64,000 bases of DNA from the NCBI GenBank assembly GCA_963664845.1, contig OY761615.1, positions 4,836,001 through 4,900,000 on the forward strand. The letters run 5' to 3'. The translations under genes and the position numbers were made by a program. This stretch comes from CAIYTF01 sp963664845. Lineage in GTDB: Bacteria > Bacteroidota > Ignavibacteria > Ignavibacteriales > Ignavibacteriaceae. Of this stretch, positions 19,191 through 26,889 are shown in pieces. Within the stretch, counting starts at the first letter, position 1. Each line of letters starts with the position of its first letter. A model generated the notes under the pieces. The model saw only the letters and a list, made by a program, of their open reading frames with translations, was not told the origin of the DNA and did no database searches.

Positions 19191-19448
19191 ATGTATACGA
19201 CGTATATTCTTTTCAGTAAAACTGGAAACAGACATTATATCGGTCACACGTCTGATTTAACTGAGCGCCTTAATCGTCATAATTCCGGACTGGTCAGATC
19301 AACGAAATCATATATCCCCTGGAAGGTTGTTTACACGGAGGAATATCCTACAAAATCAGCAGCGTTTCGTCGTGAAATGGAAATAAAATCCTACCACTCA
19401 GGATACAAATTTCAAGAACTCAGAAAACAATTCATCTGCCTTGGTTGA
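19191..19448 (+). CDS. GIY-YIG nuclease family protein, copy 1
   Basis: An 85-residue single-domain GIY-YIG nuclease (UvrC N-terminal / YhbQ type). The motif is split as TYILFS ... HYIGHTSDL; Arg27 (TERLNRHN) and Glu near EYPTKSAAFRREME fit the active-site residues of the family, and KSYHSGYKFQEL is its usual C-terminal part. The ATG lies only 6 bases after the mature 3' end of tRNA-Ser, so it is probably expressed from the tRNA promoter. Small proteins of this kind are frequent beside tRNA genes in Bacteroidota; their role is not settled. It may act as a homing-like nuclease for its own repeat unit, which is inference. Confidence 0.85.
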   Translation: MYTTYILFSKTGNRHYIGHTSDLTERLNRHNSGLVRSTKSYIPWKVVYTEEYPTKSAAFRREMEIKSYHSGYKFQELRKQFICLG

Positions 19449-19469
19449 ATGTGGTCCCGCAGTGCGGGA

Positions 19470-19522
19470 AAAACTGTTATACTGAGTGATCGGTATCGGG
19501 GGTTCGAATCCCCCCCTCTCCG
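19470..19522 (+). pseudogene. tRNA-Ser 3' fragment, copy 2
   Basis: Repeats the last 53 bases of tRNA-Ser (half of the anticodon arm, variable arm, T arm, 3' acceptor strand, discriminator). Upstream it lacks the 5' acceptor strand and D arm; only TGGTTGAATG (19442-19451) matches the D-loop region, and a perfect hairpin replaces the anticodon stem. It cannot fold into a tRNA and is read as an attachment or target-site copy. Confidence 0.85.
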
Positions 19523-19528
19523 CTGGAA

Positions 19529-19786
19529 ATGTATACGACGTATATTCTTTTCAGTAAAACTGGAAACAGACATTATATCGGTCACACGTCTGATTTAACT
19601 GAGCGCCTTAATCGTCATAATTCCGGACTGGTCAGATCAACGAAATCATATATCCCCTGGAAGGTTGTTTACACGGAGGAATATCCTACAAAATCAGCAG
19701 CGTTTCGTCGTGAAATGGAAATAAAATCCTACCACTCAGGATACAAATTTCAAGAACTCAGAAAACAATTCATCTGCCTTGGTTGA
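19529..19786 (+). CDS. GIY-YIG nuclease family protein, copy 2 (identical to copy 1)
   Basis: The 85-residue product is identical to that at 19191-19448, and the surrounding 338 bp also match, so the duplication is recent or kept uniform by recombination. It has the same GIY-YIG features (TYILFS, HYIGHTSDL, Arg27). Its ATG again follows 6 bases after a tRNA-Ser 3' end, here a fragment. Two intact copies argue against simple decay. An assembly-made duplication is possible and should be kept in mind. Confidence 0.83.
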   Translation: MYTTYILFSKTGNRHYIGHTSDLTERLNRHNSGLVRSTKSYIPWKVVYTEEYPTKSAAFRREMEIKSYHSGYKFQELRKQFICLG

Positions 19787-19807
19787 ATGTGGTCCCGCAG
19801 TGCGGGA

Positions 19808-19861
19808 AAAACTGTTATACTGAGTGATCGGTATCGGGGGTTCGAATCCCCCCCCTCTCCG
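19808..19861 (+). pseudogene. tRNA-Ser 3' fragment, copy 3 (extra C)
   Basis: Third copy of the tRNA-Ser 3' segment, ending CTCTCCG and followed by chromosomal sequence rather than by a GIY-YIG gene. It has one more C than the other copies in the T-stem/acceptor junction, so it has drifted. It marks the right boundary of the inserted units. Confidence 0.8.
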
Positions 19862-19867
19862 CCAAAT

Positions 19868-19908
19868 AAAACGGTAACTTGTTGTAAAATAATAGGTTAC
19901 CGTTTTTT
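19868..19908 (+). terminator. Intrinsic terminator, probably of the tRNA-Ser transcript
   Basis: AAAACGGTAAC (19868-19878) pairs with GTTACCGTTTT (19896-19906), followed by a T-run. It lies 6 bases after the last tRNA-Ser 3' fragment, where the terminator of the original tRNA gene would be. Confidence 0.85.
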
Positions 19909-20133
19909 AATTCTCCACCTCATACACTTTTCACCCGCTTTTCGCTGTTATTTTTCACCCCAATTTGCTCAAATCTATACTCTTTTTCCATCCACAGGCG
20001 GCAATTTTTCAGCGATTCAATCTGTGCCAAGCGTAACTCTGATGGAGGGGACAGCAACCGGGGGTGTCGGGACGGTTACGATTGCCATATGTCATTATCC
20101 ATAAGTATAAAATCTTGTCAGATTTGCTTGGTA

Positions 20134-20162
20134 TGTCGCAAATATTTACTAAATTTGCGACA
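20134..20162 (+). promoter_or_regulatory. Perfect 10-bp inverted repeat, candidate AbiEi operator
   Basis: TGTCGCAAAT (20134-20143) and ATTTGCGACA (20153-20162) are exact reverse complements separated by 9 bases. They end 16 bases before the antitoxin ATG. AbiEi antitoxins are known to repress their own promoter through inverted repeats, so this is the obvious operator. A TTGTCA box lies just upstream at 20115-20120. Confidence 0.7.
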
Positions 20163-20178
20163 AAAATATAGCATAAAC

Positions 20179-20790
20179 ATGACCGAAAACATTGAATTAC
20201 AAGTACTTAAGAAAATAAAAAAAGCCAGAGGGGGTACGCTCTTTTTTGTGGATAGTTTTACCGCAATTGGCAATGCTAAAGCTGTTAATAAAGCGTTGGA
20301 AAGGCTCGTAAAATCAGGTGAACTTTACCGTGTTGCTGCGGGGATGTACGTCAGGCCGGTACGAGATAAAATTATCGGAATTGTCTTCCCCGGCGTTGAC
20401 GAAATTGCTAGGGCGATAGCCAAACGAGATAAAGCCAGAATTATGCCGACGGGAAGTTATGCAATGTATAAACTCGGGCTTACTACCCAGGTTCCGTTAA
20501 ATGTGGTGTTTCATTCCGATACTTCGGCCAGGAAGATTAAAATTGGCAAACAAACTATCACCTTTAAAAAGACAAGTGCCAAAAATCTTTCTGCGATAGG
20601 GTCCATCAGCAAACTTGTTATTCAGGCCCTGAGAGATATAGGTAAAGACAAAGTAACAGAGGAGGAGCTGCAAAAAATCAGGGAACTGCTGAAGACAGAA
20701 AAAGCCTACCATTTGCAGCATGACCTGAAAATAGCTCCCGAATGGATCAGGAAATTGATTGTAACTGGTATTACAGGCAACTCAAAATGA
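20179..20790 (+). CDS. AbiEi-type antitoxin / DUF6088 transcriptional regulator
   Basis: A 203-residue protein with an N-terminal winged-helix region (about 1-75: ELQVLKKIKKARGGTLFF, then AVNKALERLVKSGELYRVAAGMYVRP). The C-terminal domain contains MPTGSYAMYKLGLTTQVP, typical of the AbiEi/DUF6088 family. It should repress its own operon and neutralise the following toxin. The longest frame starts at 20089, but the ATG at 20179 lies just after the operator-like repeat and gives the expected N-terminus. It is coupled to the toxin gene by an ATGA overlap. Confidence 0.85.
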   Translation: MTENIELQVLKKIKKARGGTLFFVDSFTAIGNAKAVNKALERLVKSGELYRVAAGMYVRPVRDKIIGIVFPGVDEIARAIAKRDKARIMPTGSYAMYKLGLTTQVPLNVVFHSDTSARKIKIGKQTITFKKTSAKNLSAIGSISKLVIQALRDIGKDKVTEEELQKIRELLKTEKAYHLQHDLKIAPEWIRKLIVTGITGNSK

Positions 20791-21809
20791 ATGACATGGC
20801 ACATGTAAAAGATTGGGTGGAATTGCCTCCCGAAACCAAAATCAGGATTTACACCGATACCGGTGCAAAAGTTGGTTTATTACCCATTGCCGTTGAAAAA
20901 GACTGGTGGGTAGTGCATACTTTGTCCCTGATTTTTTCAATGGATTGTGGTCCCTCGGTAATCTTTAAGGGCGGCACTTCATTAAGCAAGGGGTGGAATA
21001 TAATCGAGCGCTTTTCTGAAGACATTGACCTGGCTTTGGATAGGACATTCCTTGGCTTTAAGGGCGATATAAGTAAAGCCGAAATAAGGAGGCTTAAAAA
21101 AGAATCATATAAGTACATGACAGGCCAATTCACGCCTGAACTCGGGGCAAAGTTTATTGAAGCAGGCATCCCAAATGTAGAAGTTAAATATCGGGAAGTA
21201 AAGAATCATGATCAGGACCCTTTGATCGTTGAAATTTATTTCCCAAAGCTCACGGAACAGGATACATACATGAAGCCTGGCGTGTTGGTCGAGATTGGCA
21301 GTCGGTCCCTTCGGGAACCATGCACGGACAGGACTTTTAGCACAATGGTTGCCGAAAACTTTACCGGGCAGCCGTTCTGTGACAAACCTATAACCGTGCC
21401 TACTGTCAATCCCGAAAGAACTTTTCTGGAAAAGATATTCCTTCTGCACGAAGAATTTCAACAGCCTGATGAGAAAAAGCGTGTTGAGAGAATGAGCAGA
21501 CATCTCTATGACATCGAAAGATTAAGCAAAACGGAATACGCTGAAATAGCGCTACAAAATTCTGAACTATATAATACCATAGTTGCTCACCGGCATAAAT
21601 TTACTCACATCTCCAATGTTGATTATTCTAAACATACCCCGAATAATATACAGTTTGTCCCTCCGCCTCATATGCTCAGCGATTGGGAGACAGACTACAT
21701 ACGAATGCAGGATAACATGATTTACGGAGAATCCCTGCCGTTTGATGAATTGATTGCGCGGTTAACGGTATTACAAAGTAAAATTAATAGCCTGCAATGG
21801 AAGAAATAA
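20787..21809 (+). CDS. AbiEii/AbiGii-family nucleotidyltransferase toxin
   Basis: A 340-residue nucleotidyltransferase. The family motif FKGGTSLSKGW (about residues 64-74) is followed by SEDIDLAL, the metal-binding Asp-x-Asp. LEKIFLLHEEFQQPD and SRHLYDIERL are the helical motifs seen in AbiEii toxins. Such toxins modify tRNA or other targets by nucleotide transfer and give phage resistance by abortive infection. The ATG at 20787 overlaps the antitoxin stop (ATGA). The longer frame to 20742 lies inside the antitoxin gene. The pair opens the defence island next to tRNA-Ser. Confidence 0.88.
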   Translation: MNDMAHVKDWVELPPETKIRIYTDTGAKVGLLPIAVEKDWWVVHTLSLIFSMDCGPSVIFKGGTSLSKGWNIIERFSEDIDLALDRTFLGFKGDISKAEIRRLKKESYKYMTGQFTPELGAKFIEAGIPNVEVKYREVKNHDQDPLIVEIYFPKLTEQDTYMKPGVLVEIGSRSLREPCTDRTFSTMVAENFTGQPFCDKPITVPTVNPERTFLEKIFLLHEEFQQPDEKKRVERMSRHLYDIERLSKTEYAEIALQNSELYNTIVAHRHKFTHISNVDYSKHTPNNIQFVPPPHMLSDWETDYIRMQDNMIYGESLPFDELIARLTVLQSKINSLQWKK

Positions 21810-22717
21810 AACAAGGCTGTATTTGATCTATCGGGTTGACAAACTGGTGGGGGCGGACTTTTCTGAAAAGTAACAGAAGTGCTCACACAACAAAAAAGTT
21901 TCAAATTCAAGCAATATTTTTCGTAAATTTCTATTGTTCTGTAAAATCAGGGTTTATTATTTGTCAGTTGTAGCAGTAATAAATCAAAATGGTAAGCGGT
22001 TTTAGTACGAGGAAAATTCAGCCGGGGGTCTTTTTAACCTTCCTTGCCGGATTCGTAGTGATAATAAGTTGTTTCGTAATAATAAGGTAAAGTTGATTAA
22101 CTCAATTTAGTTCCTATGCGTTCCACAGGATTGATGAGTTATCAGCTATTTTTTTTAGAAGAACTTTTATTTCTTAGAATATTTCACAGGGTTTCGAATG
22201 GATATTTTTCACTGCCGAGATCGGCTTATAAAAAGTTACCCCGTTCAAGGGCAGAGTTTTCTTGTTGCCAAATATCCTCACTCTCACGGACCTGTTCATA
22301 GTAAATTAGATGAACCATTAATGACAATTCGAACGGAAAAGGCACTTAACGATAACAGCAGACCTCTTCGGCTATCTTCATATGCTGAACCCGGTGCACT
22401 GACAGTAAAAAAGCGATCTAATCACAGTCCTGCTTCCAGAACAAGTTCCAGAAAGAGCCTAATCACTAATGTCCCTATAGTCCATTATTCCCTTCAGAAT
22501 TCTTCTTGCCGAAGGTTTAATACAATCTTATTCTATACAGCATACAACGAGTATCGCCCCAAACGGGTAATCCTTGAAATATACGATGAAATGGCCGCCT
22601 GCAAGTCCTCAGGCCGTGAATATCAGACCAAGCTCGATCCGCCGCCGGGGGATAGGAGAGCGGGGCATAAATAATTCTATTAACATAATTGATGTATTTA
22701 TTAACTAGGAATAAAAC
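21810..22717 (+). other. About 900 bp before the reverse transcriptase, no assigned gene
   Basis: No recognised gene. Frames of 61 and 158 codons (22116-22301, 22198-22674) read as low-complexity, Ser/Arg-rich protein with no motif and no ribosome site, and are not called. The right end (TATTAACTAGGAATAAAAC) carries the ribosome site of the reverse transcriptase gene. Some reverse transcriptase defence systems encode a structured RNA beside the enzyme; none could be established by eye here. Confidence 0.35.
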
Positions 22718-25700
22718 ATGCGTATTGATTTTGCCTCCGTAAAAGAAGCTTATACTCGGCTAAGAACATATGTATACTACGATACAAATAATCTTTTCTT
22801 ACGAAATCAATTGGTTCAGTTTGAAAACCCAAGCAACTCTGCAAAGCGGGACAGTCCTAACAAGCTAAGGATTCTCTATCGTTCTTTCAGGGACAAAGAG
22901 CTCAATACTGACGAAGTTGTTCAAAATAAATTAAATAATTTAGTCGAAGCCTTAAATTCACAAACCAGCTCAGGTTATTTTGAGAAACTTTATGAACAGA
23001 TTCAAGCACGATTTATGCCGAAAAAGATTAAATCCTCTGCTGAAGATCCTCAACTTATCTCTAATGTACGAAAAAAGGAACTATATGATATTGAACGGTT
23101 CACGGTTTATATTGATGCCCCAATTGAGTTACATATAATTAGTGTTTTATGGATTATGAGTCATGGCTGTAAGTTAGACGCCTCGCTATCTGAACATTGC
23201 TTTGGGAACCGGCTCCTGTTAAGCTCTGGGGAAAAATTGGTAAAAGGCCGTTCTCTTTTCAAGCCCTATCAACGTCAATATCAAAAATGGAGAGATAAAA
23301 GCGTAGAAATTGCTAAAAAGTATTTGGATGAAAAAAATGATGTCTTAATCATAAATTTAGATATAAGGGACTACTATCATTCAGTTAGATTAACGAAGGA
23401 AGACTTGTTCTTTGAAGGGATCAAACGAGGTGCGCTTGAAGATAAATTTTTCGAGATTCATAAGCGGTTTACAAAACTTTTATGTGGACATTATAAATAT
23501 CCATATGATTTTGGTTCAGAATTAAATGATAAAGTGATTTTGCCAATAGGCTTGCTATCCTCGTTTATTATTGGCAATCATTATCTATTACCGTTTGACC
23601 GAAATATTGAAGAAAAAATACGACCTCTATATTACGGTAGATATGTAGATGATATGCTTGTTGTACTTGCAAATAATAACCCCCTGGATGAGAATAATAA
23701 TGCTATAAGCAATGCGGAGTTTAATTTCAAAGAATACGTTGACTTTTTAAAAAACAAGAAATTATTTAAGAATGACGAACGCAAGAATATTCTAAGGGAA
23801 GAGCAGCTCAATACTACAGACCGCTATTTCCTTCGGACATTTTATCCTATTTTCAGCATTATATGCGACCCTTTGGAAATAAAAAGAGCCCGCTTAGATC
23901 TTGTGGGTCAGACAAAAGAAGAGACAGCCAAAAGCGAAAGTAAAAAAGCAGTAAAACTAGTTTATAAAATTAATGAATATGAAAGGCTTTATTGTCAAAG
24001 CGAAAAAACTATGTTCTATTATTTCGATAAAAGTGAATCATATTTGGTAATTGAAAAGCTGAAGCGAGATCTTGAAAAAAGATCAAGCGAATTTAGAAAC
24101 AGTAGTGATTCTGAAGAGGAAGAGGCATTTGAAAAAAGTGCTTTTTATTTATTATACGATGGTAGTGAAGGAAAAATAAGAACACTGAAAGACTACCAAG
24201 CAAATAGTTATGGTTTGGCGGTATACCTATCGATAAAAATTTATAATGCCCTGCGGAGCGAAAAAAGAGCTTCTCAGGAAGAGATAAATAAAATAACAAC
24301 ATTTTTCCAAGGGGAGACATGTCTGCAGTTTTATACTCTTTGGGAAAGAATCCTGACATATTTTGCGATTTGTGGGCAGTCAGAGGAATATTTGACATTT
24401 CTGATATCCGCTATGGAGGCTATATCGAATATGAGTAGTAGCCGATACTCCGAAGGTCATATTCCAGAAAAAATCGGAATGGATGCTCTGGATTATCTTT
24501 TAAATGCTCACGATTTAGCTTCATCGCTAAATATGAATTGGCTAAGACAAGAAAATCGCAAAAAGATTCGAATTCGACAGCTTCTAAAGAAAATTACAAA
24601 AAATGATAGTCAATATATTGATGCTATTGAAAACCATTATAATCTTTCGTATTTATATCGAAATTCAAATCTTATACGGCACCACTATTGTACGCAAACT
24701 TTGGTAAATTTTACAAAGGAGCAAAAAAAGCTTAGCACGAATCTTTCGTCTGTACGGCTAAATCTAAATAAATATAATCTGGATACTGGACGGCTTAAAT
24801 CATCCCCTCGCCCAATAAAATACTGGGAAATTTGTTTAGCTACTATGTACAATGCTCTTGGGAAGCTCCCTTTGCCACGAAATATCAATGAGGTTAAAAA
24901 CGGCACCCTTCCTTTTGATCGAGAGAAATATTTTGAAGAAGTGTATAATCAGTATACAACTGCAAATGAAAACAGTTTCAATAACAAAAGACTTCCTTGT
25001 AAATTGAATAAAGGTAATAACAGCAAAATTGATATTTGGGAATTAATTGTCAATTCAGAAAATTTATTATTAAAGCCTAAGATCGCGGTTGCGAATACTC
25101 AGGTCTTGACTGAAAATACTAAAAATAGTATGCGAGGTAATCCAAATCTTGATCCTTCCAGATATAGAACATTGCGAAAAATATTTGAATTAGCAAAAAA
25201 TGAGTCAGCTAAGGATCAGTCAGCTGATATAGTTTTATTTCCAGAAAACTTTCTACCGATTGAATTATTAGACCGAGTGGTTCATTATTCTGTCGTTGAG
25301 CAAATATTAATCGTCACCGGTCTGGAACATCTCACCATCAATAATAAGACGTATAATTTTGTAGTTACGATACTCCCTTTTGAAAGCGATGATATTAAAG
25401 ATGCTATCGTTGTTTTCCGATTAAAGAACCATTATTCTCCTATGGAAGAACTAATGATAACAGGTAATCATTTTGAAGTGCCTAGGGTCAATCCTTCCTC
25501 ATATGATCTTTTTAATTGGCGAGGCATTTATTTTTCGCCTTATTATTGCTTTGAGTTGGCTGATATTGTTCACAGGAGTTTATTTAAGGGAAAAATCGAT
25601 CTTTTGATTGCTTCTGAATGGAACCCGGATGTTAATTACTTCTCCAATATTGTAGAATCTGTCAGTAGAGACCTTCATGCATACGTAGCTCAGGTTAATA

Positions 25701-25951
25701 CGAGCCAATATGGGGATACAAGAATTACAAAGCCGAGTAAAACAGAAAAGAAAGATATTCTCAAAATAAAAGGTGGAATAAATGATGCTGTTCTTATTGA
25801 TGAAGTCGACATTCTTAAACTAAGAGAATATCAAAGAGAATTATTCTTGTTAAATAGAACTGATGAAACATTTAAACCCGTTCCACCCAATTTTCCTACT
25901 GAAGATGTTCTTAAAAGAATAAACAATGAACCGTTTTTTAATGAACGATAA
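22718..25951 (+). CDS. Reverse transcriptase-nitrilase fusion, UG1 / DRT type 1 defence protein
   Basis: A 1,077-residue protein. The N-terminal third is a reverse transcriptase: NLDIRDYYHS (about 213-222, first catalytic Asp) and the active-site box YVDD (309-312). A long helical middle (about 400-780) follows. The C-terminal region (about 788-1065) is a carbon-nitrogen hydrolase: Glu843 in LFPENF, Lys903 in RLKNHYSP and Cys944 in YYCFELAD match the Glu-Lys-Cys triad. This architecture is that of the known phage-defence class UG1 (DRT1). It is A+T-rich compared with its neighbours, as expected for transferred DNA. AGGA precedes the ATG. The role in this host is inferred from the family. Confidence 0.9.
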   Translation: MRIDFASVKEAYTRLRTYVYYDTNNLFLRNQLVQFENPSNSAKRDSPNKLRILYRSFRDKELNTDEVVQNKLNNLVEALNSQTSSGYFEKLYEQIQARFMPKKIKSSAEDPQLISNVRKKELYDIERFTVYIDAPIELHIISVLWIMSHGCKLDASLSEHCFGNRLLLSSGEKLVKGRSLFKPYQRQYQKWRDKSVEIAKKYLDEKNDVLIINLDIRDYYHSVRLTKEDLFFEGIKRGALEDKFFEIHKRFTKLLCGHYKYPYDFGSELNDKVILPIGLLSSFIIGNHYLLPFDRNIEEKIRPLYYGRYVDDMLVVLANNNPLDENNNAISNAEFNFKEYVDFLKNKKLFKNDERKNILREEQLNTTDRYFLRTFYPIFSIICDPLEIKRARLDLVGQTKEETAKSESKKAVKLVYKINEYERLYCQSEKTMFYYFDKSESYLVIEKLKRDLEKRSSEFRNSSDSEEEEAFEKSAFYLLYDGSEGKIRTLKDYQANSYGLAVYLSIKIYNALRSEKRASQEEINKITTFFQGETCLQFYTLWERILTYFAICGQSEEYLTFLISAMEAISNMSSSRYSEGHIPEKIGMDALDYLLNAHDLASSLNMNWLRQENRKKIRIRQLLKKITKNDSQYIDAIENHYNLSYLYRNSNLIRHHYCTQTLVNFTKEQKKLSTNLSSVRLNLNKYNLDTGRLKSSPRPIKYWEICLATMYNALGKLPLPRNINEVKNGTLPFDREKYFEEVYNQYTTANENSFNNKRLPCKLNKGNNSKIDIWELIVNSENLLLKPKIAVANTQVLTENTKNSMRGNPNLDPSRYRTLRKIFELAKNESAKDQSADIVLFPENFLPIELLDRVVHYSVVEQILIVTGLEHLTINNKTYNFVVTILPFESDDIKDAIVVFRLKNHYSPMEELMITGNHFEVPRVNPSSYDLFNWRGIYFSPYYCFELADIVHRSLFKGKIDLLIASEWNPDVNYFSNIVESVSRDLHAYVAQVNTSQYGDTRITKPSKTEKKDILKIKGGINDAVLIDEVDILKLREYQRELFLLNRTDETFKPVPPNFPTEDVLKRINNEPFFNER

Positions 25952-25989
25952 TTAATACAAAAATATTTGGTCAGCTCGTAAAAGCATAA

Positions 25990-26059
25990 GCTGCCGCAAC
26001 AAATTATAAATTTATAAGGCAAGATTTAGTCTTAAATAATCAAATTCAGTTGCGGCAGC
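25990..26059. repeat. 70-bp fold-back between the RT gene and the next gene
   Basis: GCTGCCGCAAC (25990-26000) and GTTGCGGCAGC (26049-26059) are perfect 11-base inverted repeats around an A+T-rich 48-base loop that can pair further (AATTAT with ATAAT and AATT). No T-run follows. It could be an RNA structure at the end of the RT message or an independent small structured RNA. Confidence 0.55.
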
Positions 26060-26142
26060 CGGTGAAGTTTATAATCAAGTTTATAGATTATGTGATGGAG
26101 CGTTGTGAATTTTAGAAATTCAAATATGTAGAATGGTGTTAG

Positions 26143-26868
26143 ATGATGAATTTAGACTTATTTATCGGGCATGCCGAATCATTATTACAAAAAAAAATTA
26201 AAAATATAAAAATCATTTGCCCTGATCAGTTTATAGGCTTTTATTCTAAATCAAATAATGGCTTAAAAAATGGTAAGCGCAAAGACTTTCCATTTCGAAT
26301 AAATACTGATGAAATTCCGGAAGACCTTCCTAAAATTATTATTATACTTGAAAGTCCGCATAAATATGAATATTCAGTTCCCATTGGACCTGCAAAAGGT
26401 TTAACAGGTAGAAATATTCGAGAATATTTAACAGATGTTTTTGAACAATTCAATACGTATGACGTCACAAAAAAACATAGGGTAGTGCTTATAAATGCTA
26501 TTCAGTATCAGTGCTCATTAGGCTTCAAAACATCAATATTTAGAAATCAAATGTTTAATTTCTGTTGGGATAAATTCGGTAAAAGAAATTTTATTTCACG
26601 ACTAAAAAAAATATACCACGACAATGACATTATAATTAACTCATCAACTGCAGGTGCCGGGGTTATCAGAATACGTGAAAAAGTTAAATCAGCTATTGAA
26701 GAGGCAGTTGAAGGAAAAGCGAATCCAATCGAGGTTGAGCACCCATCCAATTGGTTGCTAAGAATGATGGAGGTTGCAGGAACAGACAATGCTCCTGATT
26801 TTAGTTGGCGAACTGAAGGCAATACGCCAATAAATGATGACGAAGAATCCCAAATATCTGAATTTTAA
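26143..26868 (+). CDS. Unknown protein, possible uracil-DNA-glycosylase fold
   Basis: A 241-residue cytoplasmic protein. IIIILESPHKYEYS followed by GPAKGLTGRNIREYL, then VVLINAIQYQCS and a late EVEHPSNWLLR, resembles the motif order of the uracil-DNA-glycosylase superfamily (substrate loop, strand with Asn, HPS loop), but no catalytic residue can be assigned with certainty. It lies 190 bp after the reverse transcriptase, in the same direction and with the same A+T-rich composition, which suggests a partner in the defence locus. The start is one of two adjacent ATGs at 26143 and 26146. Confidence 0.5.
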   Translation: MMNLDLFIGHAESLLQKKIKNIKIICPDQFIGFYSKSNNGLKNGKRKDFPFRINTDEIPEDLPKIIIILESPHKYEYSVPIGPAKGLTGRNIREYLTDVFEQFNTYDVTKKHRVVLINAIQYQCSLGFKTSIFRNQMFNFCWDKFGKRNFISRLKKIYHDNDIIINSSTAGAGVIRIREKVKSAIEEAVEGKANPIEVEHPSNWLLRMMEVAGTDNAPDFSWRTEGNTPINDDEESQISEF

Positions 26869-26889
26869 TAATAGAGATAATTGTAATTT

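Larger units (their letters stand above)
19132..19862 (+). repeat. Tandem 338-bp repeat: two full units plus a third tRNA-Ser 3' end
   Basis: The unit starting in the tRNA anticodon loop (19132-19469) is repeated apparently exactly at 19470-19807. A third partial copy (19808-19862) then stops at the last bases of the tRNA sequence (CTCTCCGC). Each full unit holds the tRNA 3' segment, a GIY-YIG gene and a hairpin (TCCCGC-AGT-GCGGGA). The third tRNA segment has eight C where the others have seven. After it the sequence runs into a terminator that is probably the original tRNA terminator. The layout is that of an element inserted at a tRNA 3' end and then duplicated. Confidence 0.9.

Noticed and set aside
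18954..19247. 97-codon minus-strand frame with RRGGDSNPRY
   Set aside because: It is the antisense reading of tRNA-Ser, a common false gene; the tRNA explains the sequence.
19470..19861. Two further functional tRNA-Ser genes
   Set aside because: Both copies lack the 5' acceptor strand and D arm and have a foreign hairpin in place of the anticodon stem.
19787..20104. 105-codon plus-strand frame after the second GIY-YIG gene
   Set aside because: It reads through the third tRNA fragment and the terminator and has no motif or ribosome site.
22198..22674. 158-codon frame before the reverse transcriptase
   Set aside because: No recognisable domain, no ribosome site, and Ser/Arg-rich composition; kept only as an unassigned region.
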